Source of the DNA: Begonia masoniana
Lineage: Eukaryota > Streptophyta > Magnoliopsida > Cucurbitales > Begoniaceae
Length of the DNA stretch: 64,000 nucleotides
Direction of reading: 5' to 3'
NCBI GenBank assembly: GCA_022432975.1
Contig: CM039512.1
Location: 42,569,124-42,633,123, forward strand
In this document: positions 22,811 through 33,238 of the stretch, one piece after another
Position numbering within the stretch: the first letter of the stretch is position 1
How the letters are laid out: each line of letters begins with the position of its first letter
Translations under genes and position numbers: made by a program
Notes under the pieces: generated by a model
The model's input: the letters and a program-made list of their open reading frames with translations, nothing else
Databases searched by the model: none
What the model was told of the DNA's origin: nothing

Positions 22811-23252
22811 TGTTACGATCCTACTTCTCAAGAGGGATAACAAGACCGTACGACACCCACTATCACAATTACAATGGGTCAGCCTAGGGCCCACTTCGTT
22901 AGATCGGCTTCTTGTCTAACGAGTAAGAAACGAGGGAACAAAATTATCCGAAAAGAGCATCGTTGAGTATAGTGAGCATAAAGAGAGAGTGTGTAAAAAA
23001 TTTGTTCATTGATTGGTAGCAAATTACATTGGTAAGTAGGGGGTCTATGTGCTATCATGTCCTCTCCCCCCTCAAGAGCAATCCAGACTATTTCTACTAT
23101 GGCAGTAGTATACATGCTATAGTGGCGATGAGTCACTTTCTAGAAATAGAAAGAAAATAGATACAACTGAATTAGTTAAAAAAGGAAATAAATCTACCTA
23201 ACAGCATGAGCAGCCATAGACAACATGCCTTAGACAAGCCCGGATCTTGATC
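22811..23252 (-). repeat. 5' LTR of chromovirus
   Basis: About 442 bp, matching 17646-18100. The outer end has degenerated (expected CTTGACA, seen CTTGATC), so the exact boundary is uncertain by a few bases. Confidence 0.85.
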
Positions 23253-23646
23253 CCCCGCGTGTTTTTAGAACGGGGGAGTGTTCTAAGAACGCGGCAAACC
23301 GTTCTTAGAACATTCATCACGTGTGGATCACATTGACGCGAGGGTGCGTTTGAGGGTAGAGATCCTCTGTTCTAAGGTGCGGGGGTCTTCACCCTCATAC
23401 GCACCCTCCGTTTTAGCGCGCACGTGCGGGACACGGGGAGAACTCCCCGGATAGAATGGTTAGCCGTTCTCAGAGAATGGCTAACCGTTCTATTTGTAAA
23501 TTGGAGAACTGGGGGTTATCTGTTAATCGTCAAGGGTTTTTTTTATAGTTTTTTCATAGTTTAAGGTTTATTTTTAGCATAAACATATTTTGAGGGTTTT
23601 TTTTTAATCCAACCCCAAACTTTGATGGTTAAAATGATTTTAACCC
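23253..23646. other. Right end of the 14835-23646 element
   Basis: No gene. GC-rich stretch (23253-23470) with inverted motifs around GTTCTAAGAACG and GGTTAGCCGTTCT...AGAATGGCTAACC, then the AT-rich right terminal repeat. The paired motifs resemble the GAACGG/GTTCTC repeats just inside the left end near 14930. Confidence 0.5.
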
Positions 23647-23655
23647 TAAAAAAAT

Positions 23656-25832
23656 GATCAAATAGATATTTTTATTTTTAAAAAATAAAAAATTGAAATA
23701 TGCTTGAGTTTAATTTAATAAATAATAATTAAATTGCATATATATAAAATTTCAAAATTTGATAAATAATTATTATAATTTTAATAACTAAAATTTAAAA
23801 TCTATAAATTATATTTATATAAATTAAAAAAAATTTGTGTATTCTCGGCTCGTCAAAAGCTCATTAGGCTCGTTGAACCGCTCAGCTCGACTTGTTTAAC
23901 TCATGCCTCATGAGCTGGCTTGGGTTAAATTTTTTTTTTTACGGACTCGTTAGGTTCGACTCGTTTAACTAGCTAGACTCGATGAGCCAGACTATTTATA
24001 CTCGGCTTGCCTCCACCAGCTCTTTGTCATCGCTACCTAGAATAGAGCTTTTTCCTCGGCCGCCTAAGCCTGAGCTGCGGCCACGGAAGCTAGGTGACGA
24101 CCCAACATGAGCTACGTCGTGGTTCAGCATCTCCCGCCTCGACGCTGAGCCTTCCATTTTGCTAGATTTCTCCATTCTTTCTGGCAAACTTCACATTCAG
24201 ATGCTTGACAGTTTACACAGGCAAATTATAGCATCAAACATATCAAAAAATCCAAATTTCAAGTCCCAAAAATATAATCTTTTCACAACCATCCAAAAAT
24301 ATTATCAGCAGATCAAGGAGATATTTCCAGTCAACACACTCTGAGAATTCAGAAATTGTTGTAAATCAGTACTAAAAATTTGATCCTTTAAAGTTCAATT
24401 TAGATACCCTGCAAAAGTTCTATACTTTCAACAAATCAGATTACCAAGCTAATCCTAGTCCTTAAACTGGTCTATCAAATCATCAATAGCCTAAAAAAAA
24501 TTAATTTACTTTTCAGCTAACTGACCGATACGAAGAGAAAACATATCGAGTATTCATTCCCCACAACGCTTTTTGCATTTAAATATAACATCAAAAATAG
24601 TATGCCTGCTCCTAGTTCATTCATTTTGATATTATGAAATACTTTATTTAGGAAGATATGCCTGAATTGAATGTATACTTCCTAATGGCGTAACAAGCTT
24701 TGGTAGGGTAAGGGGACAAATTAATGTTAGAAGTTTCGAGTTAGCAAGTGATTACGTGAAGTTACTTAGTTTTGGGATATCTAGAGATTTGGAATACAAG
24801 CTCAAAATATGAAGTACACCGATAAATGATAAGAGGTTAGATCGCAATAGAAATAGGAGTTTCTCTTATGGTTCAAAAACCTATATTGTAACATATCACA
24901 CGAAAACAAACACATGTCATGTCTCACGTGATGTTAGTTTTTGCGATATCATATATGATGATTTTTATACGTTTACTTCATGCATGCATTGTAGTGAAAT
25001 ATTTATCATTCGCGGTAATTAGATGGACCCATGATTGAGATCACTTTTTGTTGCACCCCTGAGTAGATGTTTGCATATTTCTTGAATATTTGAGGCAGCT
25101 AGGGGTGAAAATACCTAAACATGATTATGGTGCTTATTTGCATATTGATTGGTCTCTTTGATGGTTGATTTCTCTCTCTTATACGCATATAAGGCCGATG
25201 TTAAATATTCATGAGTGATCTTTTTTTATTGGGATGTTTTCTATGGAAAACGATGGTGTTAATATTTTTTTATACAATAGTTTTTGAAGTAAGTTTTATT
25301 GATGGTTTATGGAACTTGTTTTAAAATGATAATATTTTTTTCCAAAAATTCATGTGGGTGGGTGTGTGGTGGGGCTTAAGGGTTACTTTTATTTTTTCTT
25401 CTTCACGTATCTATTTATTTAGTGAGCTTTTGTATGTTATTTCTTGTCTTTTACAACTATATAATTTTGTACTAGTGGGATCATTTATTTTTCACGAAAA
25501 TAATTCATTTATATTTATTTTACTGTACTATCATTTTGTAAGGTATTTATACCCCAGTTGAGGATCATTTTGGGCTGCTTGAATTTGAAGAAATAAACAA
25601 TATTTGCTATGTTGAGAATCTCTCACATTTCTCTTGGTTTTTGGTAGTCGATTAGTGTGTTGTACTTAGTTGATTTTTCTATTCGTGAGAGTTGGGCAAA
25701 GTGACATCTAATTCCTCTCTCATCAGTTCTTAGCAGTGATAATACGTGGTAGAGTAGAAGAATCTCACAAATCATCAAGTTGGAGTGTTGTCTTCTTCAT
25801 TAGAGTGTAGCCATAAAGTGGAGGGGTGTATT
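23656..25832. other. Unassigned AT-rich region
   Basis: Mostly AT-rich sequence with no domain. 23850-24000 is dense in GCTCGTTAGGCTCG / GACTCGTTTAACT-type words, in both orientations, which is common in decayed plant transposons but not specific enough to name a family. 24200-25832 shows nothing I can identify. Confidence 0.5.
23996..24178 (-). CDS. Unrecognised 60-residue open frame
   Basis: From the ATG at 24178 the minus strand encodes a Ser/Gly/Arg-rich peptide starting MEKSSKMEGSASRREMLNHD. It is GC-rich compared with its surroundings and sits downstream of AT-rich sequence, as a first exon might. No family recognised, and it may be a chance frame or a captured fragment. Confidence 0.2.
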   Translation of the reverse strand, partial: RMEKSSKMEGSASRREMLNHDVAHVGSSPSFRGRSSGLGGRGKSSILGSDDKELVEASRV

Positions 25833-26504
25833 TGATGGAAAAGTGTTTGTCACAACGGAAGTTCGTATCAAAAACCTTTCCCAATTAACCAAATATAAGA
25901 ATAATTGAACAACTAACAATAAGATCACATCCACAATGCAAGACACATTTTAGCGTGGAAAACCTCTCAAAACAAGAGTGAAAACCACGGGACCTGTATA
26001 GGCTGCTTAACAATCCACTATAATCAATATGAATACAATCAAGGTTCTCTCTAGATCATCATTCTAGAGGCATACAACACTTTCATCAAGATAATGTAAC
26101 AATCTTGGCAATCAACAAGGTACAAAACACCAAACAAGAGAAAATTGAAAATGGTTACCTAAAAAATTACAGTTTTGTTTTTCTCTGTTGGACAGACTTA
26201 GAAGCCTCAAAAAATGATCTCCACCGGTCGGAATGTAGCCCCAGCTATCACGAACAAGCTGTCAAAATTGCAAGCCGATCTAACGGTGTACACTCCAACA
26301 AACGCGATTCTTCTCCAGCTACTACAGTAAACTCCGAAAATGGAAATAGTTTTCTCTCTTCTATCTTCACTCTTGTGATGTAAATTAATCCATACACAAA
26401 TCCTAGATGTCACTAGAGGTTCTAAACATGTCATTCAAAACATGGGCCTAAAATCAAAGCCATATCAAATTGGGCCCTTCCAACTAGGAGGAAAAAACCC
26501 AACA
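25833..26504 (-). repeat. 3' LTR of minus-strand copia
   Basis: On the plus strand it starts TGATGGAAAAG and ends AAACCCAACA, that is TGTTGGGTTT...TTCCATCA on the minus strand. It includes an internal region without coding potential. Confidence 0.85.
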
Positions 26505-26519
26505 AACTCCCCCGACTGA
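26505..26519 (-). other. Polypurine tract (minus-strand copia)
   Basis: Minus strand reads TCGGGGGAGTTTG immediately before the LTR start TGTTGGG. Confidence 0.75.
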
Positions 26520-28090
26520 CTAGTTGGAGGGCGTTGTCAACCCAGCAACCGAGCGGCAAAACTCAAACTTATTCCGGGACAATACCTTTGTCAACATATC
26601 TGAACCATTATTATTTGTGTGAATCTTTTCAAGTTCCAACATCTTATTGTTCAAAACGTCACGAATCCAATGATAACGAATTTCAATATGCTTTGACTTC
26701 GAGTGAAATAAAGAATTTTTCGCCAGATGAATTGCACTTTGATTATCACAAAATAAGACATACCTTGGTTGCTTCAACTCAAGTTCCATCGTGAACTTTT
26801 TCAACCACAACAATTCTTTTGTTGCCTCCACGGCGGCTATAAGCTCTGCTTCGGTAGTAGAAAGTGCAACACACTTTTGCAATTTAGATTGCCATGCCAC
26901 GGCTCCCCCGGCATAAGTCACCATATGCCCCAAAGTAGATTTTCGATCATCCAAGCTTCCGGCTAAATCTGAATCTGTAAACCCAATCAACATAGGTTTC
27001 TCACATCCCAAAGTTAATCTAAGATTCGTCGTTCCCCGGAGATATCTCATAATCCACTTCACGGCCTCCCAATGATGTCTTCCCGGATTTGAAAGATATC
27101 TACTCACCATTCCAACGGAGTGCGCTATATCGGGTCTTGTGCAAACCATAGCGTACATCAAACTACCAACCGCCGAAGAATACGGAACGTTCTTCATAGA
27201 CAACTTCTCATCATCGATAGAAGGACAATGATTATGACTAAGCTTAAAGTGGGAAGCAAGAGGAACACTCACTGCTTTAGCTTTATCCATGTTGAAGCAT
27301 CGAAGAACTTTCTCAATGTACTTTTCTTGCGACAAATGCAATTTCTTGGCATCTCGATCACGGATGACTTGAATTCCAAGGATTTGACGCGCCGGTCCCA
27401 AATCTTTCATAGCAAATGACTCACTCAAAGTGTCTTTTAGCTCATTGATTTTTGAAATGTTCCTTCCAACAATCAACATATCATCGACATAGAGCAAAAG
27501 AATAATAAAATCACCATTAGAGAATTTTCGCACAAAAACACAATGATCGGTTTTGTTCATCTTGTACCCATGTTCAAGCATTACCGAACTAAACTTGCGC
27601 ATACCATTGTCGTGGCGCTTGTTTCAAACCGTAAAGGCTCTTTACCAATTTGCAAACATAGCCTTCTTTCATCTTTTCTTGGAAACCCTCCGGTGACTCC
27701 ATGTATATCTCTTCTTGTAAGTCTCCGTGAAGAAAAGCTGTCTTCACATCCATTTATTCAACCTCTAGGTTAAGACTAACGGCTAAACCAAGAACAACAC
27801 GAATGGATTGCATTTTCACTATGGGAGTAAAAATCTCTCCAAAATCAATACCTCTTCTTTGCGAGAAGCCTCTAACTACCAACCGAGCTTTGTATCGAGG
27901 TTGTGAAGTATGTTCATCTTGCTTCAATCGATACACCCATCTATTTTTCAAAGCCTTCTTGCCCTTAGGCAACTTTATTAGCTCGAAAGTGTTATTCTCA
28001 CGAAGGGATTGTATCTCATCCTCCATGGCATCCATCCATTCCTTTTTTGTTTTCATCTTCCAATGCTTTTTAAAAACTCTCGGGTTCTCC
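26520..28090 (-). pseudogene. Copia reverse transcriptase and RNase H, nearly intact
   Basis: The RT linker and fingers (KEWMDAMEDEIQSL, NRWVYRLK) lie at 28050-27754. A stop at 27754-27756 stands where the family usually has Gln before MDVKTAFL. After a frame change near 27605 a 360-residue open segment (27602-26520) holds the catalytic YVDD (LLLYVDDMLIVG, residues about 33-44), the RLAxxP-type thumb, and RNase H with TDSDLAG, STTEAE and CDNQSA, all conserved. In an intact element it copies the RNA and removes the template. Two frameshifts and one stop break it, but the catalytic residues are preserved, so it is a relatively recent copy. Confidence 0.9.
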
Positions 28091-28927
28091 TCCATCGGTG
28101 AGAAATACATACTCATGTGACGGGTACCTAACCGAAGGACGTCTCTCACGAGTAGACCGCCTTGGTTCATTAGAAGAAATGAATTCCTTAACATTTTCAT
28201 TTTCTTGCTCATTGGCATTTTCAACATTAGCTTGAACGCTAGAATCAACATCAACATCAACAAAATCATTAGTATTTAAAGGATTACCCATATGTAAATC
28301 CATACCTTGATTCTCAATTGGGACATAGTCAGTGATTATCGGGGTAGGAGCAATTGGAATTGGATCCATGTCAACCATCTCTTCATTCAACACACTGCTC
28401 TTAACTAAATCCATCGAGATAACACCATTCGGAGCTGAATTCGACAACGTCGTTCGAAAAGTTTCCCATGAGTTAGGCAAAGTACCAAGGAGCCATAAAC
28501 CTTGTATCTCGTCATCAAATGCAAGTTTCATTGCGGCCATTTGATTAATGATTCCTTGAAAATTATTCAAGTGGTCGGTAATCGGAAGACCACTTTGATA
28601 CCTTAAGGACATCATTTGCTTGATCAAAAATAACTTATTATTTCCCGTCTTCCTCTCATACAATTCTTCAAGTTTGGACCAAAGAGTACGAGCATGAGAA
28701 ATCGATATCACATGATTCAAAACATTGTCATCAACCCATTGACGAATGTAACCACATACTTGTCTATGCATCAAATTCCACTCATCATCGCTTTTTTCCT
28801 CGGGTTTGTCCGTAGAGAACACCGGCAAGTGAAAACCTTTAACATAGAGCAAGTCCTCCATTTTAGCCTTCCAAATATTGTAATTAGATCCATTAAAGCT
28901 CACCATTCTAGATGTGTTAGTCTCCAT
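28070..28927 (-). pseudogene. Copia gag fused to the post-integrase linker
   Basis: ATG 28927 (METNTSRMVSFNGSNYNIWK) opens a gag capsid typical of Tork/Tnt1-like copia elements: W-K-x-K-M-E-D-L near residue 20, LWSKLEELYERKTGNNKLFLIKQM, and LGTLPNSWETF. After about residue 185 (NSAPNGVISMDLVKSSVLNEE) the sequence switches without a frame break to the acidic linker that normally follows integrase, ending in RRSTRERRPSVRYPSHEYV, just before RT. The deletion therefore joined the two regions in frame. The frame then ends at 28070 through a shift. Confidence 0.85.
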
Positions 28928-28951
28928 TCTTATACCCAAATCAAAACCTTG

Positions 28952-28966
28952 CTCTGATACCACTTT
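28952..28966 (-). other. Primer-binding site (minus-strand copia)
   Basis: Minus strand reads TGGTATCAGAGCAAGG, a perfect 12-base iMet primer match, two to three bases inside the LTR end. Confidence 0.85.
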
Positions 28967-29000
28967 GATGGGAAAGTGTTCGTCACAACGGAAGTTCGTA

Positions 29001-29215
29001 TTGGTATCAGAGCCCAGGTTTACAACAAATCTCAGTCCATCGGGAGAAATTGGGTTGTCGTCTCTCCGACCCAAGGCCCGATGTGTGAAGGGAGAGATTG
29101 TTGAGATATCCCACATCGGTTGTAGAAGGGGTTGGTGATTAACTTATAAGTGTGAGAGAAAGCCTCATCTCTTGAGCTAGCTTTTGGGATTGAGAAGGCC
29201 CAAAATCACCTAACA
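29001..29215 (+). mobile_element. TRIM element remnant (primer site, interior, 3' LTR)
   Basis: A tiny non-coding LTR element. The primer site TGGTATCAGAGCCCAGG lies at 29002-29018, followed by a short interior with the polypurine tract GAAGGGAGAGAT and a 117-bp LTR at 29099-29215 starting TGTTGAGATATCCCACATCG and ending CACCTAACA. This LTR motif (with CTTGAGCTAGCTTTTGGG) is typical of plant TRIMs. Its 5' LTR is missing: the sequence to the left is the truncated copia LTR. Confidence 0.85.
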
Positions 29216-29329
29216 GTATTGACACCAATTCGACCAGCTTGCACGTATTTATTCATATCTCTCTCGTCTGTGCAACTTTGGTCCTGAACTTTTGAGGAAT
29301 TATTCCTTATTCACAATATGATGGGCCGT

Positions 29330-30130
29330 TAAAAATTCAAGTTCAAATTTGTTGAAACGAGTCCTCTACAACGCACACAATCCAAGACTAAAGCTGTGAA
29401 GTCTTTTCTTCCTGGAGTGTAATTTCCTTCAACGAATTGTACTGATTGCACATCGACGGTCAAATTAGATGTCATGATTATTGGTGCAATAACCAATAAT
29501 CATCTTCAACACTAGAAAAGCTACAAAACATTCATTTTTGAATTTGAGTTTCATGTTCTTTTATATCAAATTGCACAATGGTTTAGCAATCATGGAGAAC
29601 TCAGTTATAAATCATCTTTAAAATCTAGAAATTCCTAAAGAGTTTCTAACACCTTTTACAGAAATTGGAGGTGGGAGTTTCTCAATGGTCTCCAATTTGG
29701 CTATATCAACTCCAATACTCTTTATGAAATTTAGTGTCCAAGTACCATTTTTTCCTTTACCAAGAATGATGTTTTTTCCAAGTTAACACCAAATAAATTT
29801 CTTCACATCTCTAAAGAGCACCCGTTGTAGATTTCCATAAGAATCTTCAAATACTAAATAGTCATCCATAAATATCTCATTTTTCTGCTCTACCATGTCT
29901 AAAAATATTGTCATCATACATTTTTAAAATGTGCCTAGGGCATTGTAGAGTTTAAATGACATTCTCCTAATGCAAAGGTGCTATGAGAACATGTGACTGT
30001 GGTCTATTTTATTTTTAAGGTTTATGGAAATTTGATTGTCATCTTGAAATGTGCCTAGAACATTGCAGATTTAAATGACATTCTCTTAATGCAAAGGTGT
30101 CACAAGAACATGTAAATGTAGTCTATTTTT
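29330..30130 (-). pseudogene. Athila/Tat-like gypsy RT and RNase H fragment
   Basis: On the minus strand the translation shows RRMSFKLYNALGTF, FMDD within EIFMDDYLVFEDSYGN (catalytic box, about 29900), KLPPPISVKGVRNSLG and SMIAKPLCNL, then a piece of RNase H (APIIMTSNL). These are characteristic of the Athila/Tat branch of Ty3/gypsy. Many stops and frame changes; both ends are missing. A 120-bp piece at the RT N-terminal side is tandemly duplicated (29931-30050 and 30051-about 30130). Confidence 0.75.
29931..30130 (-). repeat. 120-bp tandem duplication in the RT fragment
   Basis: GTGCCTAGGGCATTG at 29931 recurs as GTGCCTAGAACATTG at 30051, followed in both by TTTAAATGACATTCTC and TAATGCAAAGGTG. 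The copies have diverged by several substitutions, so this is an old duplication. Confidence 0.8.
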
Positions 30131-30150
30131 TTAGGAATAATGTGACGTAA

Positions 30151-30306
30151 ACTTTCTTATTCTATTATGTCAAAATACTTACTGAAATGTCAAATAATTA
30201 TTGATGTAATTAATATTATAAATTAACTATTTATAATTTATTACATTAAGTGCACCTTAATTGTATCAATCATTATTTGACACGTCAGCGAATATTTTTA
30301 CAGAAT
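30151..30306. mobile_element. MITE-like repeat, copy 1
   Basis: AT-rich, with inverted ends (TTATTCTATTATGTCAAAATACTT... against ...TTATTTGACACGTCAGCGAATATT) and an inner ATTTATAATTTATTACATTAA. A better preserved copy of the same family lies at 46555-46739. Boundaries are approximate. Confidence 0.6.
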
Positions 30307-30812
30307 CTTTACTTATCTGTGATCTTTAAGGCTTATGACAATTTGATTGTACATTGAATATTCTTTTAAAAAAACTTGAATTGGTGTCCACAAAGATAAC
30401 TTGTCCTTTATAAAAATTTGTTGACATCACGTCTCGATCTAACCTTTAGGAAAACAAAGTCATCTTTTTTGAGTTCAATTTCTCTTCTCGGTCTTTATAA
30501 TTAAAGTAAGTACAATTTAAACTAAACTTTTTTTAATACAATGAACATCAAACTTTGGAATTCATTCGACTCAATCTCTAAACTTCTTTGTAACAAAATA
30601 AACCTTAAACTTTGCACATTAAATAAATTAGACCTATTCAATTTTATTATGATCGTAACCAAACAAAACCGTTATTTTTCAATTTTAATTTTAAGAATTA
30701 CAAAAATAAAATTAATAAAACTTGTTTCAGTTTGTCGGATTTTGTTTTGGGTCTTATATTCTTAAACCAATTTGACTAGGTTCAATTCAAAACTAGGGTG
30801 GAACTGAACTTG
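30307..30812. other. AT-rich region, no gene
   Basis: No domain or structure recognised. The first part may be more of the decayed Athila-like element. Confidence 0.4.
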
Positions 30813-31990
30813 TGTAACCCACCATTTTTATATTAATTAATTTTTGAGAAAAATTTTACGTTATTTGTGGTCAAGGTATTTTGTACTGACTAGAATTTTT
30901 GTGATTCGTTGCATTAGGCCATGTAAGATATTTTCGATCAATTGGTCAAATCAGTAAATTTGAGAGTTACCACGTAGTTAAAAACCTGACAAAATAAGAT
31001 TTGGGTAATTTGGAATTTCCCCTGGTAAGATTTTGAGTAACTTTTGATTTTTGTTGAATTTACCCTCGTGCAACCAAGGTTTAAATCTTCGAGTTTAGAC
31101 AACTTTCTTCGAGGGTAAGTCGTTCTAAACTCCGTTTTTGCGTTCAAAATTTAAGGTTAATGTTCGTTTCAGATTCAAGATAGGAAACTCGAATTCTTTG
31201 CTTGTTTATGGGATATTTTGGTAGATAATGTTGCATGCAGAGTTCTAAACCGATTGGGGTAAAAAAAAATCGCTAGAAATAAGGCGAGTTTTTGCCGTTT
31301 CCATTGTTGGAATTTAGGGAAGTGTCGAGCGCTTGAGAGGTCAGTTGACACTTAAGGGTCCACCCTTGTGGGGTCGGTCAACCTGTCTAGTCTGCCCTTA
31401 CCATAAAGGGTCGACCCCTGCCAAAATTGATTGTTGTCCTAAAATGGTCAACCCCTACAAAGTCCAAACGCCACATAGTAATATATTTAAAGGATAATTT
31501 TGTCATTGAGACACTAGTTCATGGCCGTTTATAGTTTCTTTTAGTTTACGTTTCTAGTTCCAGTATAGGATCAATTTGTGTGTTCCCTTAAATGAATATT
31601 CTTGACATTGGTTTTGTGTTAAGTTCTGACGACTTTGTAGATTACGAGCCTATTCTCAAGAAAGTCTCTTCTATTGGTAAGAATGGTTTTATACTTTTTA
31701 CATTGCATTGCATCCTTTATTTATAATAACTTATTTTGATGAGTTGTCACTTATGAAAAACCTGACTATGCCTGGTCGCCAGTACATCAGTCTTACGTAT
31801 AAATACATACGTTTTACACATTTACCATTGGCGCATATTATTTTATTTCTTGTTGTGATATATACTAGAGGATGAATCATCTTGATGCTTTGGATGGTTT
31901 CGGTGTCAAAACATCATAAGGCTGTCTCAGTACATCTTTTACTGCACGAAGATGTTTTGTTTGCACATTGCAAAAACAAGTAATAAGGCA
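30813..31990 (+). mobile_element. Decayed gypsy LTR with GTCGAC-type repeats
   Basis: Begins TGTAACCCACC. The stretch 31110-31260 (GTAAGTCGTTCTAAAC, AATTTAAGGTTAATGTT, TATTTTGGTAGAT) matches, in reverse complement, the LTR piece at 52480-52620. 31325-31450 holds GTCGACCCCT / TTGACACTTAAGGGTC-type repeats comparable to the array at 52196-52440. No end or TSD found. Confidence 0.55.
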
Positions 31991-33233
31991 GTGATAATAT
32001 ACTCATTGGGTTTCAAATCCCTTGTTGATTACAATTTTACAAGTTATGTTGTCATTGATCATTGTTTGCCAGCAACCCATGTGACGTTGTTGGATCTTCA
32101 AATTGTCGTCACTTTTATTTCCTTTTAGCTCATGGGGTGTTGCCTAGTTTTCATATGGTTGTCTTTCTCTGATAGTATGCTGAAGGGGTCCTTGTGTGAC
32201 CCTCCTTTTCCATTAGTAATTATTTTAAAATAAAAAGTATGATGATAACTTATTTTGATATAGTTGTATATGTATACAACAATATTTTAAATATTGTCTC
32301 ATCAATGACTCGTTTAGAATGTTCTTAAAATGATGGAAAGAGACTTTTAAAAAAAATACATATTTGTAAACTCGTGTACAACATTTGGATCATGGTTTGA
32401 GATGAAAGGTAAAATAAGTCTTACATGCATTGCATTTACTATAAATTTCCTACTGACTTGGTCACTCACTGCAACAACCTTCTCTCTTTCCAAGTAAGGA
32501 TAAGATAATTAGCAGCAATAGTGCGATGGTGGTTTTTGGTTTCCGGTTTGCATGTTTCGTTATTATTTCAATTTGAGCTGTTTCCCAGTTTCTTGGTGAA
32601 GACTTTAATTTTATTTGGTCTGTATAAGAATAATTAAAGTGGTGTTGGGTGTTTAGTATTTATTGCACAATTATTTCATTTACCGCGTTGTTATTCTCAT
32701 AATCACTACGTGGACCTATGTCCATCTCGTGTGGGCTAGTGCTCTTATAAATTAAGTCTTCCACTATAATTTGAACCTTGCGCTGGATGATCAAATCATC
32801 TCTAAGGATTGTAATCTATCGCCTTAGCCATTACTTTCTTTAATATGTGAGTTGTAGTTTTCAGTGCTTTTTCTAAGAAAAAAATTTGTAAACTAGAATT
32901 AGTAACCTAATTTTCTCCATATCCTTATGTGTTGCTCATCTCTCCTTGATACACCATCAATGTTGGGCATTCCTGACATGGTATAATGAGAAACAACATC
33001 ACATTTTTCTTAAGGGTGGAATCAATCTGGTTCAGTTATGTCATGACCTGGAGGCATGTCTAGTAGAAATGCCAGGTCAAACAACCCATTATTTTTAGAC
33101 AAAAAATTTAAATTCTTTGAGGATATTGAGTTTGGACGGAAATATAAGGATAAGGTCTTTATCTTTAAAGATAAATAGAGACATCTAATTATTGAATATA
33201 TGTCATGACCAAGAGATGGACCAATTCAGAAAA
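31991..33233. other. Unassigned region
   Basis: No gene, tRNA or recognisable element seen. AT-rich with short open frames only. Confidence 0.45.
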
Positions 33234-33238
33234 GCATG

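Larger units (their letters stand above)
17646..23252 (-). mobile_element. Chromovirus-type Ty3/gypsy retrotransposon, degenerate
   Basis: Paired LTRs at 17646-18100 and 22811-about 23252 (plus-strand TGTTACG...CTTGACA, minus-strand TGTCAAGG...CGTAACA). Reading leftwards: primer site, gag, protease, RT, RNase H, integrase, chromodomain, polypurine tract. The canonical C-terminal chromodomain and short LTRs mark a chromovirus distinct from the Tekay copies here. Flanks CCCGG (17641-17645) and CCCCG (right) give no clean TSD. The two LTRs differ by substitutions and small indels, so it is old. Confidence 0.9.
14835..23646. mobile_element. Probable large Mutator-like element with nested chromovirus
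   Basis: The left end GGGTTAAAATCATTTTA (14835) recurs inverted at the right end (TAAAATGATTTTAACCC ending 23646). The similarity extends inwards: ACTAAAAATAAAC near 14870 pairs with GTTTATTTTTAG near 23566. Flanks are TATAAAAAT (14826-14834) and TAAAAAAAT (23647-23655), a 9-bp duplication with one mismatch, suggestive of the Mutator superfamily. The flanks are AT-rich, so this could partly be chance. The cargo is a broken transposon-protein gene on the minus strand and a 15.4-kb-position hairpin; a chromovirus of about 5.6 kb inserted later. Confidence 0.55.
25833..29000 (-). mobile_element. Ty1/copia retrotransposon lacking protease and integrase
   Basis: The 3' LTR is 25833-26504 (672 bp). 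The polypurine tract, pol and gag follow on the minus strand, then a primer site at 28952-28966. Of the 5' LTR only its last about 33 bp remain (28968-29000), matching 25833-25870. The interior has gag followed directly by the RT linker, so zinc knuckle, protease and integrase are deleted. Confidence 0.9.

Noticed and set aside
26105..26383. Plus-strand frame of 92 codons
   Set aside because: Lies within the copia LTR; no recognisable domain.
29330..30130. Endogenous pararetrovirus (caulimovirid) fragment
   Set aside because: The FMDD box with KLPPPxSVKGVR and AKPLCNL fits Athila/Tat gypsy RT better, and no movement or coat protein is present.
32690..32840. Possible tRNA
   Set aside because: The stretch with TGGACCTATGTCC has no cloverleaf arms with a T-loop GTTCRA in the right place.
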